Assembly: GCA_001599595.1 (NCBI GenBank)
Contig: BCHH01000002.1
Span: 3,139,341-3,203,340, forward strand
Origin: Beverwykella pulmonaria
Taxonomy: Eukaryota; Ascomycota; Dothideomycetes; Pleosporales; Melanommataceae
Reading direction: 5' to 3'
DNA length: 64,000 nucleotides
Positions 1-9,359 of the stretch are shown piece by piece. Made by a program: the position numbers and the translations under genes. Below the pieces are notes generated by a model that saw nothing but the letters and a program-made list of their open reading frames with translations, did no database searches and was not told the DNA's origin. Numbering within the stretch: the stretch's first letter is position 1; each line of letters opens with the position of its first letter.

Positions 1-1156
1 AGGCTGACAGAGGTGTTCTGAGAATTGAGTCTGCCAAGTCCCAGTTGGAGTTGGAAATCGCGTTCCTAAGACACTCTGATTCATTCAGTGCCGTAGAAAC
101 CCCATATAGGATCAACAACTGAGCAAGAGGGGTATCGTTTCGCTTAGAAGCTGCAATAAGAAGTCCAGGAAGACCAGAAGTGGTGGGAGGTAGGCCACAG
201 CATAGTAGAAGCTGGAGAAACTGATATGTCTCCTGGGGTGTTTGCTGCATATTCATGACCACTCTGAAAAGGTTCTGAAGTGACACATCCGTCAGGGGGA
301 TCGGTCCAGCAAGTAGAGCAACGGACAACCGGTAGTCTCGACTTGATATTGCCATTCCAAGAGCACTTGCGCCATTGAAGTTGGGATCTGCCCCGTTTCC
401 AATCAATAATGATGCTATGGGTTCTGATTTCTGCTGAACAGCAGCCGGCAGACACGAGGAAACGATATCAGGTCGAAGGGCCTTCGGGGCCCTCATAAGA
501 AGCCGCACGAGGTTCTGATTATTGGACCTAACAGCATCAGCGAGTGCATTGGGGAATCTGTTGATGTCGGCCCCATGACGAAGCAACTCCTGAATGCATG
601 AATGGTCGTTGGCGGCAAGCGCAGCTCTGAGCCCTTCATCTAACGTGGTCTGGTCGGCTCCAGAACTGGCAAAAAGACTAACAGTATCTGCTCTTCTCAG
701 TGTCGCAGCCTGTTGTAACACAGTGCTCCGTCTTCGAAGGGCTGCATTAGTCTTCTTACCCGCTTTTCCCTTTTTGTCATCTGACGTGTCGATAAAGTTA
801 ACCTTGGCCCCGAGATTCAGGAACGCTTGGACGAGTCCTGGACTTGTCGTCGGCTTATCGATAACAGCAGACAGTGCCTGGTCAATTTCTTCCTGAGAAA
901 ACTCCCATTGGTTGGTATTTTGTAGCTTTTCTTTCTCTTTGGACGTTTTGAATATGCGTTTTAGCTGCTTGCTGGGGTCCTTGTAGTCTGGATTCCTTCG
1001 CCTTTGATCGACGAGTAGGCCACGAGCCAGCATGTGATCTTCCTCGCTGGCCGTAATTACAGGCTGCGTGGGAGCGGGGAGGCAAGGCTGGCGTGCAATG
1101 ACGGGAGACACACCGGCATCTTCGATGAGTTGTTGAAGGCTCTTTCTCGCTTTCAT
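1..1156 (-). CDS. Ankyrin-repeat-like protein, 3' end beyond window
   Basis: An uninterrupted minus-strand frame runs from the ATG at 1156 to the window edge, giving 385 visible residues with the C-terminus missing. That ATG is the first after an in-frame stop, so the start is well supported. The first 90 residues are basic and polar (MKARKSLQQL start). From about residue 90 the chain shows degenerate ankyrin-like helical units with the typical hairpin words LNLGAKVN, LLRHGADIN (191-199) and IGNGADPN. Ankyrin repeats are protein-interaction modules; no catalytic domain is visible. Fungal proteins like this are often C-terminal halves of NACHT or large orphan ankyrin proteins, but nothing here shows which. 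The repeat assignment is by eye, and the partner or pathway is unknown. Confidence 0.75.
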   Translation of the reverse strand, partial: MKARKSLQQLIEDAGVSPVIARQPCLPAPTQPVITASEEDHMLARGLLVDQRRRNPDYKDPSKQLKRIFKTSKEKEKLQNTNQWEFSQEEIDQALSAVIDKPTTSPGLVQAFLNLGAKVNFIDTSDDKKGKAGKKTNAALRRRSTVLQQAATLRRADTVSLFASSGADQTTLDEGLRAALAANDHSCIQELLRHGADINRFPNALADAVRSNNQNLVRLLMRAPKALRPDIVSSCLPAAVQQKSEPIASLLIGNGADPNFNGASALGMAISSRDYRLSVALLAGPIPLTDVSLQNLFRVVMNMQQTPQETYQFLQLLLCCGLPPTTSGLPGLLIAASKRNDTPLAQLLILYGVSTALNESECLRNAISNSNWDLADSILRTPLSA

Positions 1157-2583
1157 GGTGCTTGCGTGTGGAAAGAAGAAGGCATTGCTGGTCAGTACGA
1201 TGGATTATTCGGCGCGATTTATTGAGTCTTCTGCAAATTCGTGATGCGTACGTCAAGCTGAGGCGGTGCTAATCAGCCTTGCACGTGCATTAAAAGCCAA
1301 GGACATGCTAATGACTAAACGGCTAGTGGATATTTCCGGTGGCCGTTTCCGGCAAGACTTTTTCGTTCCATCCAGAGCCAACCTCAACCTCTAATGCCAC
1401 GTTCCATTCGTCAATCTCAATCGCTTCATCATCATGTTCAGCCCACTAGGTCCACTTGCGACTGCTCATGATTCACCATTCAGCCGAGCTTCTAGCCCCG
1501 GAAACATTCAGGCCAGCTCAAGCGGATGATTCGGATGCTTGACGGTGCCTGCGTTCTTGTTCAGGAAGATGGACGGCTTGCGAGAATAAACTGGGCATGT
1601 TACGGTAAGCTGCTCTCCTTGTTTCAGGCGTATCCGACCCGTCTGAAGGCCCTGTATTGTTCAACGCTGGGCCAGCCCGGGAAAGAGGTAGATGCTAGGA
1701 GCAAAACAACACCCTCTTGAAGCCCGTTCCCCAAATGCAACAAACGCGGGAGGATTTCCTCCCACGAGAAACTATCGCCAGTTGAGGTCTAGGGGCGTAT
1801 GAAGCGGCTGTTTCACCAAAGTAGTACAGTTTTCGCACAACTCCCATGTTTCCCGGACGCCTCCTATTCGCTAAGCGAGTCAGTTTCATCATCCGCAACA
1901 GGTACAGTTTCACCCCAAAGAGCGTTTCCCGCCGCGACAGATTCTAAGTTTGTGTTTTGCGCGGAGAAATCGCCATGTCCAACTGTCACCAGCACGTTCA
2001 TGGGACCACAGTGCCCGTGCTATCCTCGGGGAAGCTCTCCTAATTGCATATTTAGCCAAATTTGCTCAAGGATCTGATAACTAATTAAGCTCCAACGGGA
2101 AGCCCGCACCTCAACCAGATTGAGCTCTGGGAACTTACGAATGCTCATTTCGTTCGGCCTGCAACTGCTGTCAGCCTGCAGGTTGCACGACAGACGGGCC
2201 GACGTCTGGCACCTGTTGTTGACATATTGGGCCTGGCCAAAACGCTTTTTTCCCCATGAATGTGTTTGAGGTCTGCGCAACCGAACTACAACTGCACACC
2301 CTAGTGATCTATACTAGTTTTTCCAGATGGGGGCTACGATATCCCAGACAGGCAAAAAAGTATATATTGGAAGCTACGACGAGCTCCAATTTCCGGCTCT
2401 ATAGCAAACATCCCTGGGATAGCTTCACTATCGTCTGGTTCTTTTCATTTCTTTCCAACATTCGCTTCTCTTCTTCGGGCTCTGGTAGCTTCTCCCTTTC
2501 GCTATACATATTTGTCCTTGTCTCCGTCTTTCGACCAATCGACTTCCGCTTCTTCAAGTGCCATCACCACCGAAGACCTCGCC
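1157..2583. other. Divergent intergenic region
   Basis: This lies between the ankyrin-like gene (-) and the DUF3455 gene (+) and should carry both promoters. The right part has a TATA-like box and a long pyrimidine-rich tract (about 2440-2540) just upstream of the DUF3455 start. I see no further coding potential; the open frames are short and lack recognisable protein features. Confidence 0.6.
2361..2368 (+). promoter_or_regulatory. TATA-like box of DUF3455 gene
   Basis: The string TATATATT lies about 215 bp upstream of the ATG at 2584 and is followed by a CT-rich block (about 2440-2540). A TATA box followed by a pyrimidine tract is a common layout for highly expressed filamentous-fungal genes. 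The role is inferred from position only. Confidence 0.4.
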
Positions 2584-3261
2584 ATGTATTCGTCACTCCT
2601 TTTCGCGGGCCTCGCCCTCCCGCTCACTCTCGCTTTCCCCACTTTGAACGACCATTTCCGCCTCCCGGGTGTTCACCGGCCGCGTCAAGCGAACGGCACC
2701 GAAGGAAGCTGCAATCTTGCATCTCTCCCACAACCCGCCAACACCCTCACACCCCCCGGCGCCGACGTCTCTCTCGTTCTGATTGCCCTCGGCCACGGAA
2801 CGCAGAACTACTCTTGCGCCAGCGAAACCGCCACTCCCACTGCAATCGGGGCCGTAGCCCAACTCTTTAATGCATCGTGCGCCGTCGCCAGCAACTCCGA
2901 CAGCTTGGGCTCCATTGCAGAAGAGGCGGGTGCTATTGGCGCGCACTTCTTCGTGGATAACACCACGCCCGACTTTGACATCGTGGGTCTTGGCAATACG
3001 CAGGCTAAGAAGGTCGAATCGATGGCATCTCCCCAGGCTACCAGTGTGCCGTGGTTGAAGCTCGATGCACAGGCCCAAGGCACCACAAGCGCGGTCAAGA
3101 ACATATACCGTTTGGAGACGGCTGGTGGGGTTGCGCCCAAGGATTGCACGGGCCACGCGGCTGGGGATGTGGTTACGGTGGAGTACCAGGCGCAGTACTG
3201 GATCTATGCCATCACGGAGGTAGTTGAGGCTAGAAGGCGGAAGAGGAATGCTGGGTTGTAG
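2584..3261 (+). CDS. Secreted DUF3455 family protein
   Basis: Single-exon gene of 225 aa. The ATG at 2584 is in good context (gccATG) and starts a signal peptide (MYSSLLFAGLALPLTLAFP), so I prefer it to any upstream near-cognate codon in the same frame. The mature chain reads as a DUF3455 protein: an early PPGADVSLVLIALGHGTQNY segment, a central HFFVDNTTPDFDIVG segment, and a late VPWLKLDAQ...VKNIYRLETAGGVAP...VEYQAQYWIYA block. The family is widespread in ascomycetes, is often abundant in secretomes and is sometimes labelled malate-dehydrogenase-like, but its biochemical role is not established. There are two possible N-glycosylation sites near the N-terminus. The C-terminus is basic (EARRRKRNAGL), which is unusual for a secreted protein and may be trimmed. 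Confidence 0.85.
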   Translation: MYSSLLFAGLALPLTLAFPTLNDHFRLPGVHRPRQANGTEGSCNLASLPQPANTLTPPGADVSLVLIALGHGTQNYSCASETATPTAIGAVAQLFNASCAVASNSDSLGSIAEEAGAIGAHFFVDNTTPDFDIVGLGNTQAKKVESMASPQATSVPWLKLDAQAQGTTSAVKNIYRLETAGGVAPKDCTGHAAGDVVTVEYQAQYWIYAITEVVEARRRKRNAGL

Positions 3262-3638
3262 ATGGTATGCCGGTCAACTCGACTGATGGTCTGAAATGCC
3301 CTGAGGTCGTGTGAAAAGGTGGGTACCGGAGTCTTCAGGCAGTGGTCCTTGTGAAGTTTTGGTGTTGATTCTGGTACATAAACTTTTGGTCTGAGATCTG
3401 GAAATGGTCTCATCGATGTTGATATATAGTATAAGCGCGACAAAAGTAATGTTATTTCAGTATACCCTTTCTCCTCTCCTCTTTAGATCGCCATGTCCTC
3501 CTGCTCTCCCAACTGCTACCTCTTAAGAACCATGCATTTTAAAGGAATAACGAACTTCATCAAAAGTTCCAGTCTTCTTAACAAATGCACTACAATGATC
3601 TTTGTATCCTGAAGCAATTTCTTACGGAACAGTTCCAC
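3262..3638. other. Short convergent intergenic gap
   Basis: 3' regions of the DUF3455 gene (+) and the orphan gene ending at 3639 (-). AT-rich in its second half; nothing else seen. Confidence 0.5.
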
Positions 3639-5736
3639 TCATATATGCCTCTCCTCTTTCTTCTTATTCTTCTCAACATACCGAGCCAACATCTCCACTA
3701 ACCTCCACTTGACCTCCAGCGCCTGCCTCCACAACCTCTCCTGCACCTCCACTGTCGGTCCCACATAAACACACTCCGGGTGTCGCATGGCCAACGGCCA
3801 CAAGTCCTCGGGAAACTGCGTCTGGGCCGCCACCATGGCAAATAGATCGCAGTAGAGTAAGTTTGGTAATATCCGAAGTTGGCCTGCATAATGTGGCGAC
3901 TCGTCAGCATGCTCGCCGAGATTGTTGGGATCGAAAGCGACGTCGATAGCAGTGACGAAACCCCCGGTATCGCCGGCGCAGAGGAGTGGCGTGTAGGGTG
4001 AGCCATAGGTGTAGGAATCGAGGGAGTGAATGTCAATAGCGAGGAAGACCTCTGGGTTGTACCACGGGTCGGTGGTGTCGTTGCCTGTGTTACCGGATAT
4101 GAGGGTTGTGAAGTGTCTATAGATAAGTCAGCATGGTTCGGGATGAGTCAGGGGGGTAGCTGTGTGGACGTTAACGCGCGTGTGCTTGCTTGCTCGCTTG
4201 TTGTCCACTTGATGGTATCTCATTATGACCCTAGGGTCTGTGTATGAGAAGTAAATGCGTCCTGCCTCCTGCCAAGGTAACTGGTGGGGAATAGAGATAT
4301 GGGTTTTACTAACTTCTTTGCGCCCTCAAAGTCGCCTTCTGCAATGTTCAACTCACGCCCATCATACCACTGCAGGCTCGCAAATTCCTTAACATCTCTC
4401 GCGCCATCCTCGCCATCCCCCCAATCCCTCAAGTCCTCCTCCAACCTCCGCAAAAACACCGCCCATTCCTCCTCCGTCTGGCTGTACGTAAGTCTATACG
4501 CTACATATCCCCACCTCTTATCCTGCACCCTTGCCAACTTCTGCTTCAAACTCGCTATCCAACCCACAGGCGGCAACTTGACCGGCGCCTTGCGCAGCTC
4601 CAGCCGAATATCGTTCTGTGCCTCCCGCTGATACCGACACACATTCAGCAGTCTCGCCGGCGAGTTCTCTGGCTCGAGTGCGAATGCGCTGATCTCGGAC
4701 ATGAGTTTTTGCCGCGAGCCCACGCGCAGCGCTTGCGCGTACTGCTGCCGGCGCAGCTCTTGCACTGGCAGCTTTCCGACACAAGGCGGATCGGACGAGG
4801 GAAGGTGCATGAAGATGGTGTAGTCTGCTCGAGCGGCTAGCTCGGTCGAGTCCTGGATCCGGTTCATGATTTCGATTTGGTGTTCGGAGTAATCGCCTGA
4901 AGAGGGATCTGAAGGGAGGGATGAGAGCAGCCCGTAGTCGCGGTTTCGCAGTCTTTCGACTTTGGAGATAATCCAGGTGTGTGCCCGCGTGGCGATGGAT
5001 GTGTACAGTGCAGTGATGTAGGTTTTCCAGAGAGCTGCGAGCTGGATTTGTGGTTCGCCAGCTCGATTTGGGAGCTGGTTGATCACTCGGTCGAAGTCGC
5101 GGAAGTGGTCGTAGATCAAGCTGTATGTTGAGGTGAGTCCCTCCAATATTGGTGGATACTGAAAATACGCGAAGACTTCGATAACCATGCCTATGTGCCG
5201 ACAGGCAAGATGGTGATACTCTGGCTCATCGAGATGCTTCTGTCTCCAGCGGTTGTCGGAAAGAGGCATTATACCTTCCCATAGACGCGACTTCATGGCA
5301 TGAACTCCCTTCTCGACAATAAATAGTCGGTCCGAATCTTGCTTGGAGCCAATCCGGATCATGGCATGATCGAGTGGAGACACAGAAAACTTGTCGTGTG
5401 GTCCTGGAGCCCAATCTGCGTATGGTGTCATTACATACTGCTGGAACACCTCGATTGATAATGTGGGAAGTGTAGTCGTCCCGCCAGTCGGAAGCTCGCC
5501 TGACATGGCAAACTCTAGGAAATGTGGGATGGTTTGTGGTTCGAGTATTCGATCAACTGGCATGATGTAAGTAAGGCAGCTAGCATCAATGCTTATGAAG
5601 GAAGGGCGGGTTTGTATATACCAATAAGTAGTCTATCATCTGGCGTATGTCCGTTTAGATCTTTTGGTCCAAACTCGCTCGGGTTGCGAGGAAGATTCTT
5701 CTGCCAATCAGGATCAATTCTAGACCTGAAATCCAT
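3639..5736 (-). CDS. Conserved-looking fungal protein of unknown function (three exons)
   Basis: I reconstruct three exons: 5736-5622, 5556-4314 and 4116-3639, encoding 611 aa. Intron 1 (65 nt) runs GTATAT to CCAG. Intron 2 (197 nt) runs GTTAGT to CTATAG with branch CTGAC just before the acceptor. Both joins keep frame and remove stops. The start is the first ATG of the upstream exon (MDFRSRIDPDWQKNL). A start at 5563, at the intron 1/exon 2 boundary, would lose the 38-residue N-terminus. I recognise no domain. The protein is soluble, rich in Trp, Arg and Tyr, has no signal peptide or membrane segment, and ends in a Lys/Glu helix. The long middle exon contains many aromatic helix-like stretches (VIEVFAYFQYPPIL, RWGYVAYRLTYSQ). 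The C-terminal exon has an acidic, Pro/Gly-rich motif (DPWYNPEVFLAID...CAGDTGGF) that may be a useful search anchor. Confidence 0.7.
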
Positions 5737-6105
5737 CTTGCGCACTCTCTCTCCAACTCCAGGAACTGCTCCCAAAATATAACAATTCCAGATGTTATGT
5801 AGGCAAAGGAGAGGTGTGTCGTAATCAGAAAAAGGAGCTGAGGTCAGGGTTGTTTAGCTCCTGCCTTGCCGAATCCTTCTTATTAGGCAGCAGAACCATG
5901 TAGGTTTAGCGTCATTTAGTCGGGGCAGGGAATAATATATTTATGATTCTCACAATTCAAACGGGCAGCCATACTAAAGAATGACAGGTGTTTGATTCAT
6001 GCCAGCCTTGTAGAACGAAAGTCCCAGCTTTTCGCAACCACCCAATGACCCTCAAAACCTAGACCTTCCGACAAATGGTACAATCATGACCCACTCACTC
6101 GGCCA
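5737..6105. other. Intergenic, no gene seen
   Basis: Between two minus-strand genes: the promoter of the 611-aa gene and the 3' region of the SDR gene. No other feature seen. Confidence 0.5.
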
Positions 6106-7098
6106 CTAGTCATCCTCAGCACCCACTAACTCACAACTAACCTTCCACAGCCGTCCCTCCTTGACCTCATCATACGCATAAGTCTCATGCCCAGGATCAA
6201 TCTGACTATACCCTTCCTTCACGGGGAGACTGACCTGGCAATTCTCCAGATACACTCCACCCTTGCCCTCCCACTCCTTGCCCAGCGCTGCTAGCACCTG
6301 CGTTGCGGCCCCCTGTTCCGTACTCGACATGTAATTATTCACCACGTCCATTTTCTTGTAGTTTGCGATAACTTCGTCGCCCATATGAATTTGAAGGCCC
6401 GTCCAGATTCCGCCTGGATGCAGCGAGAAACCGTGCAGGTTCTTTGAGCCATACCGCCGCTCGATTTCATTCGCCATGTATATGTTCGCGAGTTTGGCCT
6501 GCGCGTAGCCGAGCCCGGGTGTGTATATGCCCTCAAGCTGGAGGTTGTCGAATTGGATCTCGCCGCCGCGATGGCCGGTGGAACTTACGCAGACGACGCG
6601 GGATCCAAATTCCGGGGTAGCAGATGTTAGAAGCGTGGGTTTGAGGAGCTGGAACAGGAGGAAGTGCGCAAGGTGATTGGTGCCGAATTGTAGCTCGAAA
6701 CCATCCGTGGTGCGGCCTTCGGGCGTCGCCATGATGCCGGCGTTGTTGACCAAGATATTGAGCGTGTTGCTCTTGGACAGGAACTCCTTGGCGCACTCCC
6801 TGACGCTGTCGAGACTGTCCATGTCGAGATGGATGAGTTCTAGCTTTCCTGGCTCGAGCGCATCGCCCAACGCCGCTTTGCCCTTTTCGAGGTTGCGAAC
6901 GGCGCCGAAGACACGCATTCCAGCAGCCTTGAGCGCTTTGGCGGTTTCGACTCCAATGCCGGAAGAAGTGCCTGTGACCAAGGCGACTTTGCCCTCAAGC
7001 TTACCGAGCAAGTCATTGTCTTGGACGATTTGGAGGGCCGTGGGACGCGCGTCGCCAGGCCCTTTGGGGTTTTTGAAGGTGTCGGCGTAGCGGGACAT
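6106..7098 (-). CDS. Short-chain dehydrogenase/reductase (SDR)
   Basis: Single-exon 330-aa NAD(P)-dependent oxidoreductase of the classical SDR superfamily. The Rossmann cofactor motif TGTSSGIG is at residues 42-49, the structural NNAG at 118-121, the catalytic Ser region VSS at 171-173, the catalytic YxxxK (YAQAK) at 198-202 and the following PGG turn near 228-230. The layout (an N-terminal extension of about 35 residues, then the Rossmann fold) and the sequence TNHLAHFLLFQLL resemble the retinol-dehydrogenase/WW-oxidoreductase-like group. The substrate cannot be read from sequence. No signal or membrane anchor is evident, so it is probably cytosolic. Neither neighbour is an obvious pathway partner, so there is no sign of a biosynthetic cluster. 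Confidence 0.92.
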   Translation of the reverse strand: MSRYADTFKNPKGPGDARPTALQIVQDNDLLGKLEGKVALVTGTSSGIGVETAKALKAAGMRVFGAVRNLEKGKAALGDALEPGKLELIHLDMDSLDSVRECAKEFLSKSNTLNILVNNAGIMATPEGRTTDGFELQFGTNHLAHFLLFQLLKPTLLTSATPEFGSRVVCVSSTGHRGGEIQFDNLQLEGIYTPGLGYAQAKLANIYMANEIERRYGSKNLHGFSLHPGGIWTGLQIHMGDEVIANYKKMDVVNNYMSSTEQGAATQVLAALGKEWEGKGGVYLENCQVSLPVKEGYSQIDPGHETYAYDEVKEGRLWKVSCELVGAEDD

Positions 7099-7943
7099 GA
7101 GTGCTTTATGATAAGATGTTTCTTTCGTAAAATAGTTGCACCGCTTTTTGCTAAAGAGTGACTGGACTCTATAGTGGAATCAGAAGGATAAGCACAGGTA
7201 GACCAAAATATTGGGGTGTGATAACGTGTAAGAGAATTGGAGAAAGTAGCTGTTAATTAAAAGCTGTGGAGTACTATGCGAATTAATCTGGGCGTGAACC
7301 ATTTTCGCAAGTGCTGAAGCGAGACTCTTTATACTTGCATCTCAGGAGGCACAGCATCTTATCATACAGCTGGGAATACGTAAAGGATTTGGACTCTTCG
7401 ACGTTGCCCTGGTGGTTAGTCACGGAATTCGCAGGTCAAAAGGGACTAATTCGTCCGTTTCCTCGTGCATACCACGGATATAGTAGTGCATTGCTTAGAT
7501 AAGTCAACCGTCCTCAGGCGTCCTCGGAGTTTAGGCGGTACTCGATGCTAAGAAAATTGCACTCGACGTTAAGCTGACTGGCTAAGTTTTGCACTCGCAA
7601 ATGGACCAATCGCCGCGGGGTAATCCGAGGTCGAATATGAAGGCGCATGTGGAACATCACTCACGACAGCGAGACGCCCTTTGCTTCCCGAGGCTCTGGT
7701 GGCTGCATATATTCAAATGTGTGCCATTCAACGATGTCTGAAGCCAAATATGGGACCCAAATCCACCGGTAAAGGTATGATGCCCAAAGCACGCGCCTGG
7801 TCCGAAGTCCTCATCAATTATAAGCGTATAGAATGCGCCAGTTCCTAGTGGCTCCTTGACCGTCTCGGCACGGCAGAAGCACGAGAGCTGATCTTGTTCG
7901 TTACGTCGTTGCAAGCAGGTTGGCAAGCTCGAAGTGGGTATGC
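7099..7943. other. Intergenic region
   Basis: The promoter of the SDR gene lies at the left. The right part (about 7640-7943) is the 3' flank of the small coiled-coil gene. The residual open frame on the minus strand there has no recognisable features and lies just after the predicted stop. Confidence 0.5.
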
Positions 7944-8529
7944 TTAGGCTCGCTCTCCGTCGTCGGTCTGAGCCGTGCGTGGGCGGTCTACCAGGACATA
8001 TTCAGCGCTGTTCTCGGATACAGGGGACTCTGACAGCGCACCTGGCGTGGCCTTTGCCCCTTGAGGGTCGGCGCGAGTCTTCTGGCGCACAGCCAAAGGG
8101 CTGCCTGCCTCCCCTATTCGAGCATTGTCCGTGTCCGAGAATGCGCCCTGGACGGGGGTTTGGCGCTGGCTGGTCTTGCGACTCGGAGGAGACGACTTGG
8201 CCTGCTTGAGCCGCTCCTCTGTTGCTCGGAGACGGGCTTCCAGAGCCTCGAGCTCCTGGGTGTGGGTGGTGACGGCTTGCTTCCTGGGGCAGGGCTAATT
8301 AGTAGAGCGTGGTAACAGCTTGCAATGCAGCGTACTTCTGGTGCACGTTCTTGTCGAGCAGGTCAAGCCCGCCATCGAGCTTGAACAGGTCGTCCAGCTC
8401 GGACATGAAGTTCAGAGCGATGGTCCTGCGGGCGGCAGTCAGAATCTGGGGAAGCGCGACGGTAGCGCGGGCAGGCTCTTACGACTGAGGGCGGCCGCTG
8501 GGCTTCCACTCGCGGTCGAGGTCGTCCAT
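7944..8529 (-). CDS. Small coiled-coil protein of unknown function (three exons)
   Basis: This gene is easy to miss because its first two exons are 47 and 90 nt. Exons are 8529-8483, 8425-8336 and 8283-7944, encoding 158 aa. Introns of 57 nt (GTAAGA...GCAG) and 52 nt (GTACGC...CCAG, branch ACTAAT) keep frame exactly. The N-terminus MDDLDREWKPSGRPQ leads into an amphipathic block (LNFMSELDDLFKLDGGLDLLD), then a heptad-rich coiled coil (HTQELEALEARLRATEERLK, about residues 53-72). A Ser/Pro/Gln-rich tail ends in EYVLVDRP. There is no signal peptide or membrane span. The short acidic N-terminus plus coiled coil looks like a subunit or adaptor of a complex, but I cannot name the family. It is divergently transcribed from the bromodomain gene at 9360. 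Confidence 0.75.
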
Positions 8530-9359
8530 GGCGAGGGAGGAGGGAGTGTGGGGATGACGCGGGAGAAATCTAGGGTGTATGGTAGTGGTCCAGATGTGGG
8601 CGGGACTGACGAGAGCTCCAGACAGAGGCTGATAGGCAATGTGCACTTGTGCAGGCGCAAGCGGAGGGTCGTCGGTCAGGGTGTTTCAAAGTGCATGCGC
8701 AACCGGGTCGGGTGGTGGGGGCAGGGCATGATATGCCTCCTGTGCCTGAGTGAGATGCGAATGGGGGGTCAAGTACAGAATGGTGGAAAAGGAGGCGTGC
8801 ATTTCGGCATGGCCTGCCCATTCCTGTCGCAGACGGGCCGATCGCAGATGGGTAGAGGCTTGACGCTGCCTGCTCCCTCACAACTGCCATCACCAACGCG
8901 GCAAGCAGAAGAACGAATATCAACCCCCATTCCCACAACACACGGCTGCACACCGCCATCGCCACACAGCGCGCTGAAGCAGCTCCCTGTCGCCGTCGCC
9001 GTCGCTGTGAACCCGCCTTCTGTGAGCCCGCTTTCTGTGCATCCCCTAGCAGCTGCCGCACGTGCCGAGAGCAAGCTCCGCCGCTGATTCGCCCACCCGC
9101 CGGCGCCCCTACAGGCAGTGCAGGCCCGCGGTCGCAAAAACACCAAAGCCCACCGACCACAACTTCACCCGTCCGTCGCACTTCCATCAACCACGCCGCC
9201 CCCCGTCGCTCACAATCGGCCACCGGTCAACATCATCTCGAGCGGAGCTCCGCGGTGCCCTGGTGTTTGCCTTGACCGCAGCCCTCCGTCGTGCTGGCTC
9301 CCCTTGCGCCCAACAGGCGTCGCCCGCGTACCCAAGACGCCGTCCAGTGGTACCGGGGG
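8530..9359. other. Bidirectional promoter region
   Basis: GC-rich spacer of about 0.8 kb between the divergent coiled-coil gene (-) and the bromodomain gene (+). CT/CG-rich sequence near 9150-9350 fits a 5' UTR. Several frames are open on both strands because of base composition, but none looks like a protein. Confidence 0.5.

Noticed and set aside
2256..2870. Open frame overlapping the DUF3455 gene start
   Set aside because: Shadow of the real gene; Arg/Pro-rich composition in the overlap and no start context.
5558..5563. ATG at 5563 as start of the 611-aa gene
   Set aside because: An upstream exon joins in frame through GT...CAG at 5621-5557, and the ATG falls in the intron/exon boundary.
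9291..9359. N-terminal extension of the bromodomain protein
   Set aside because: The extra 23 codons begin with a non-ATG codon (CTG); 9360 is the first ATG in frame.
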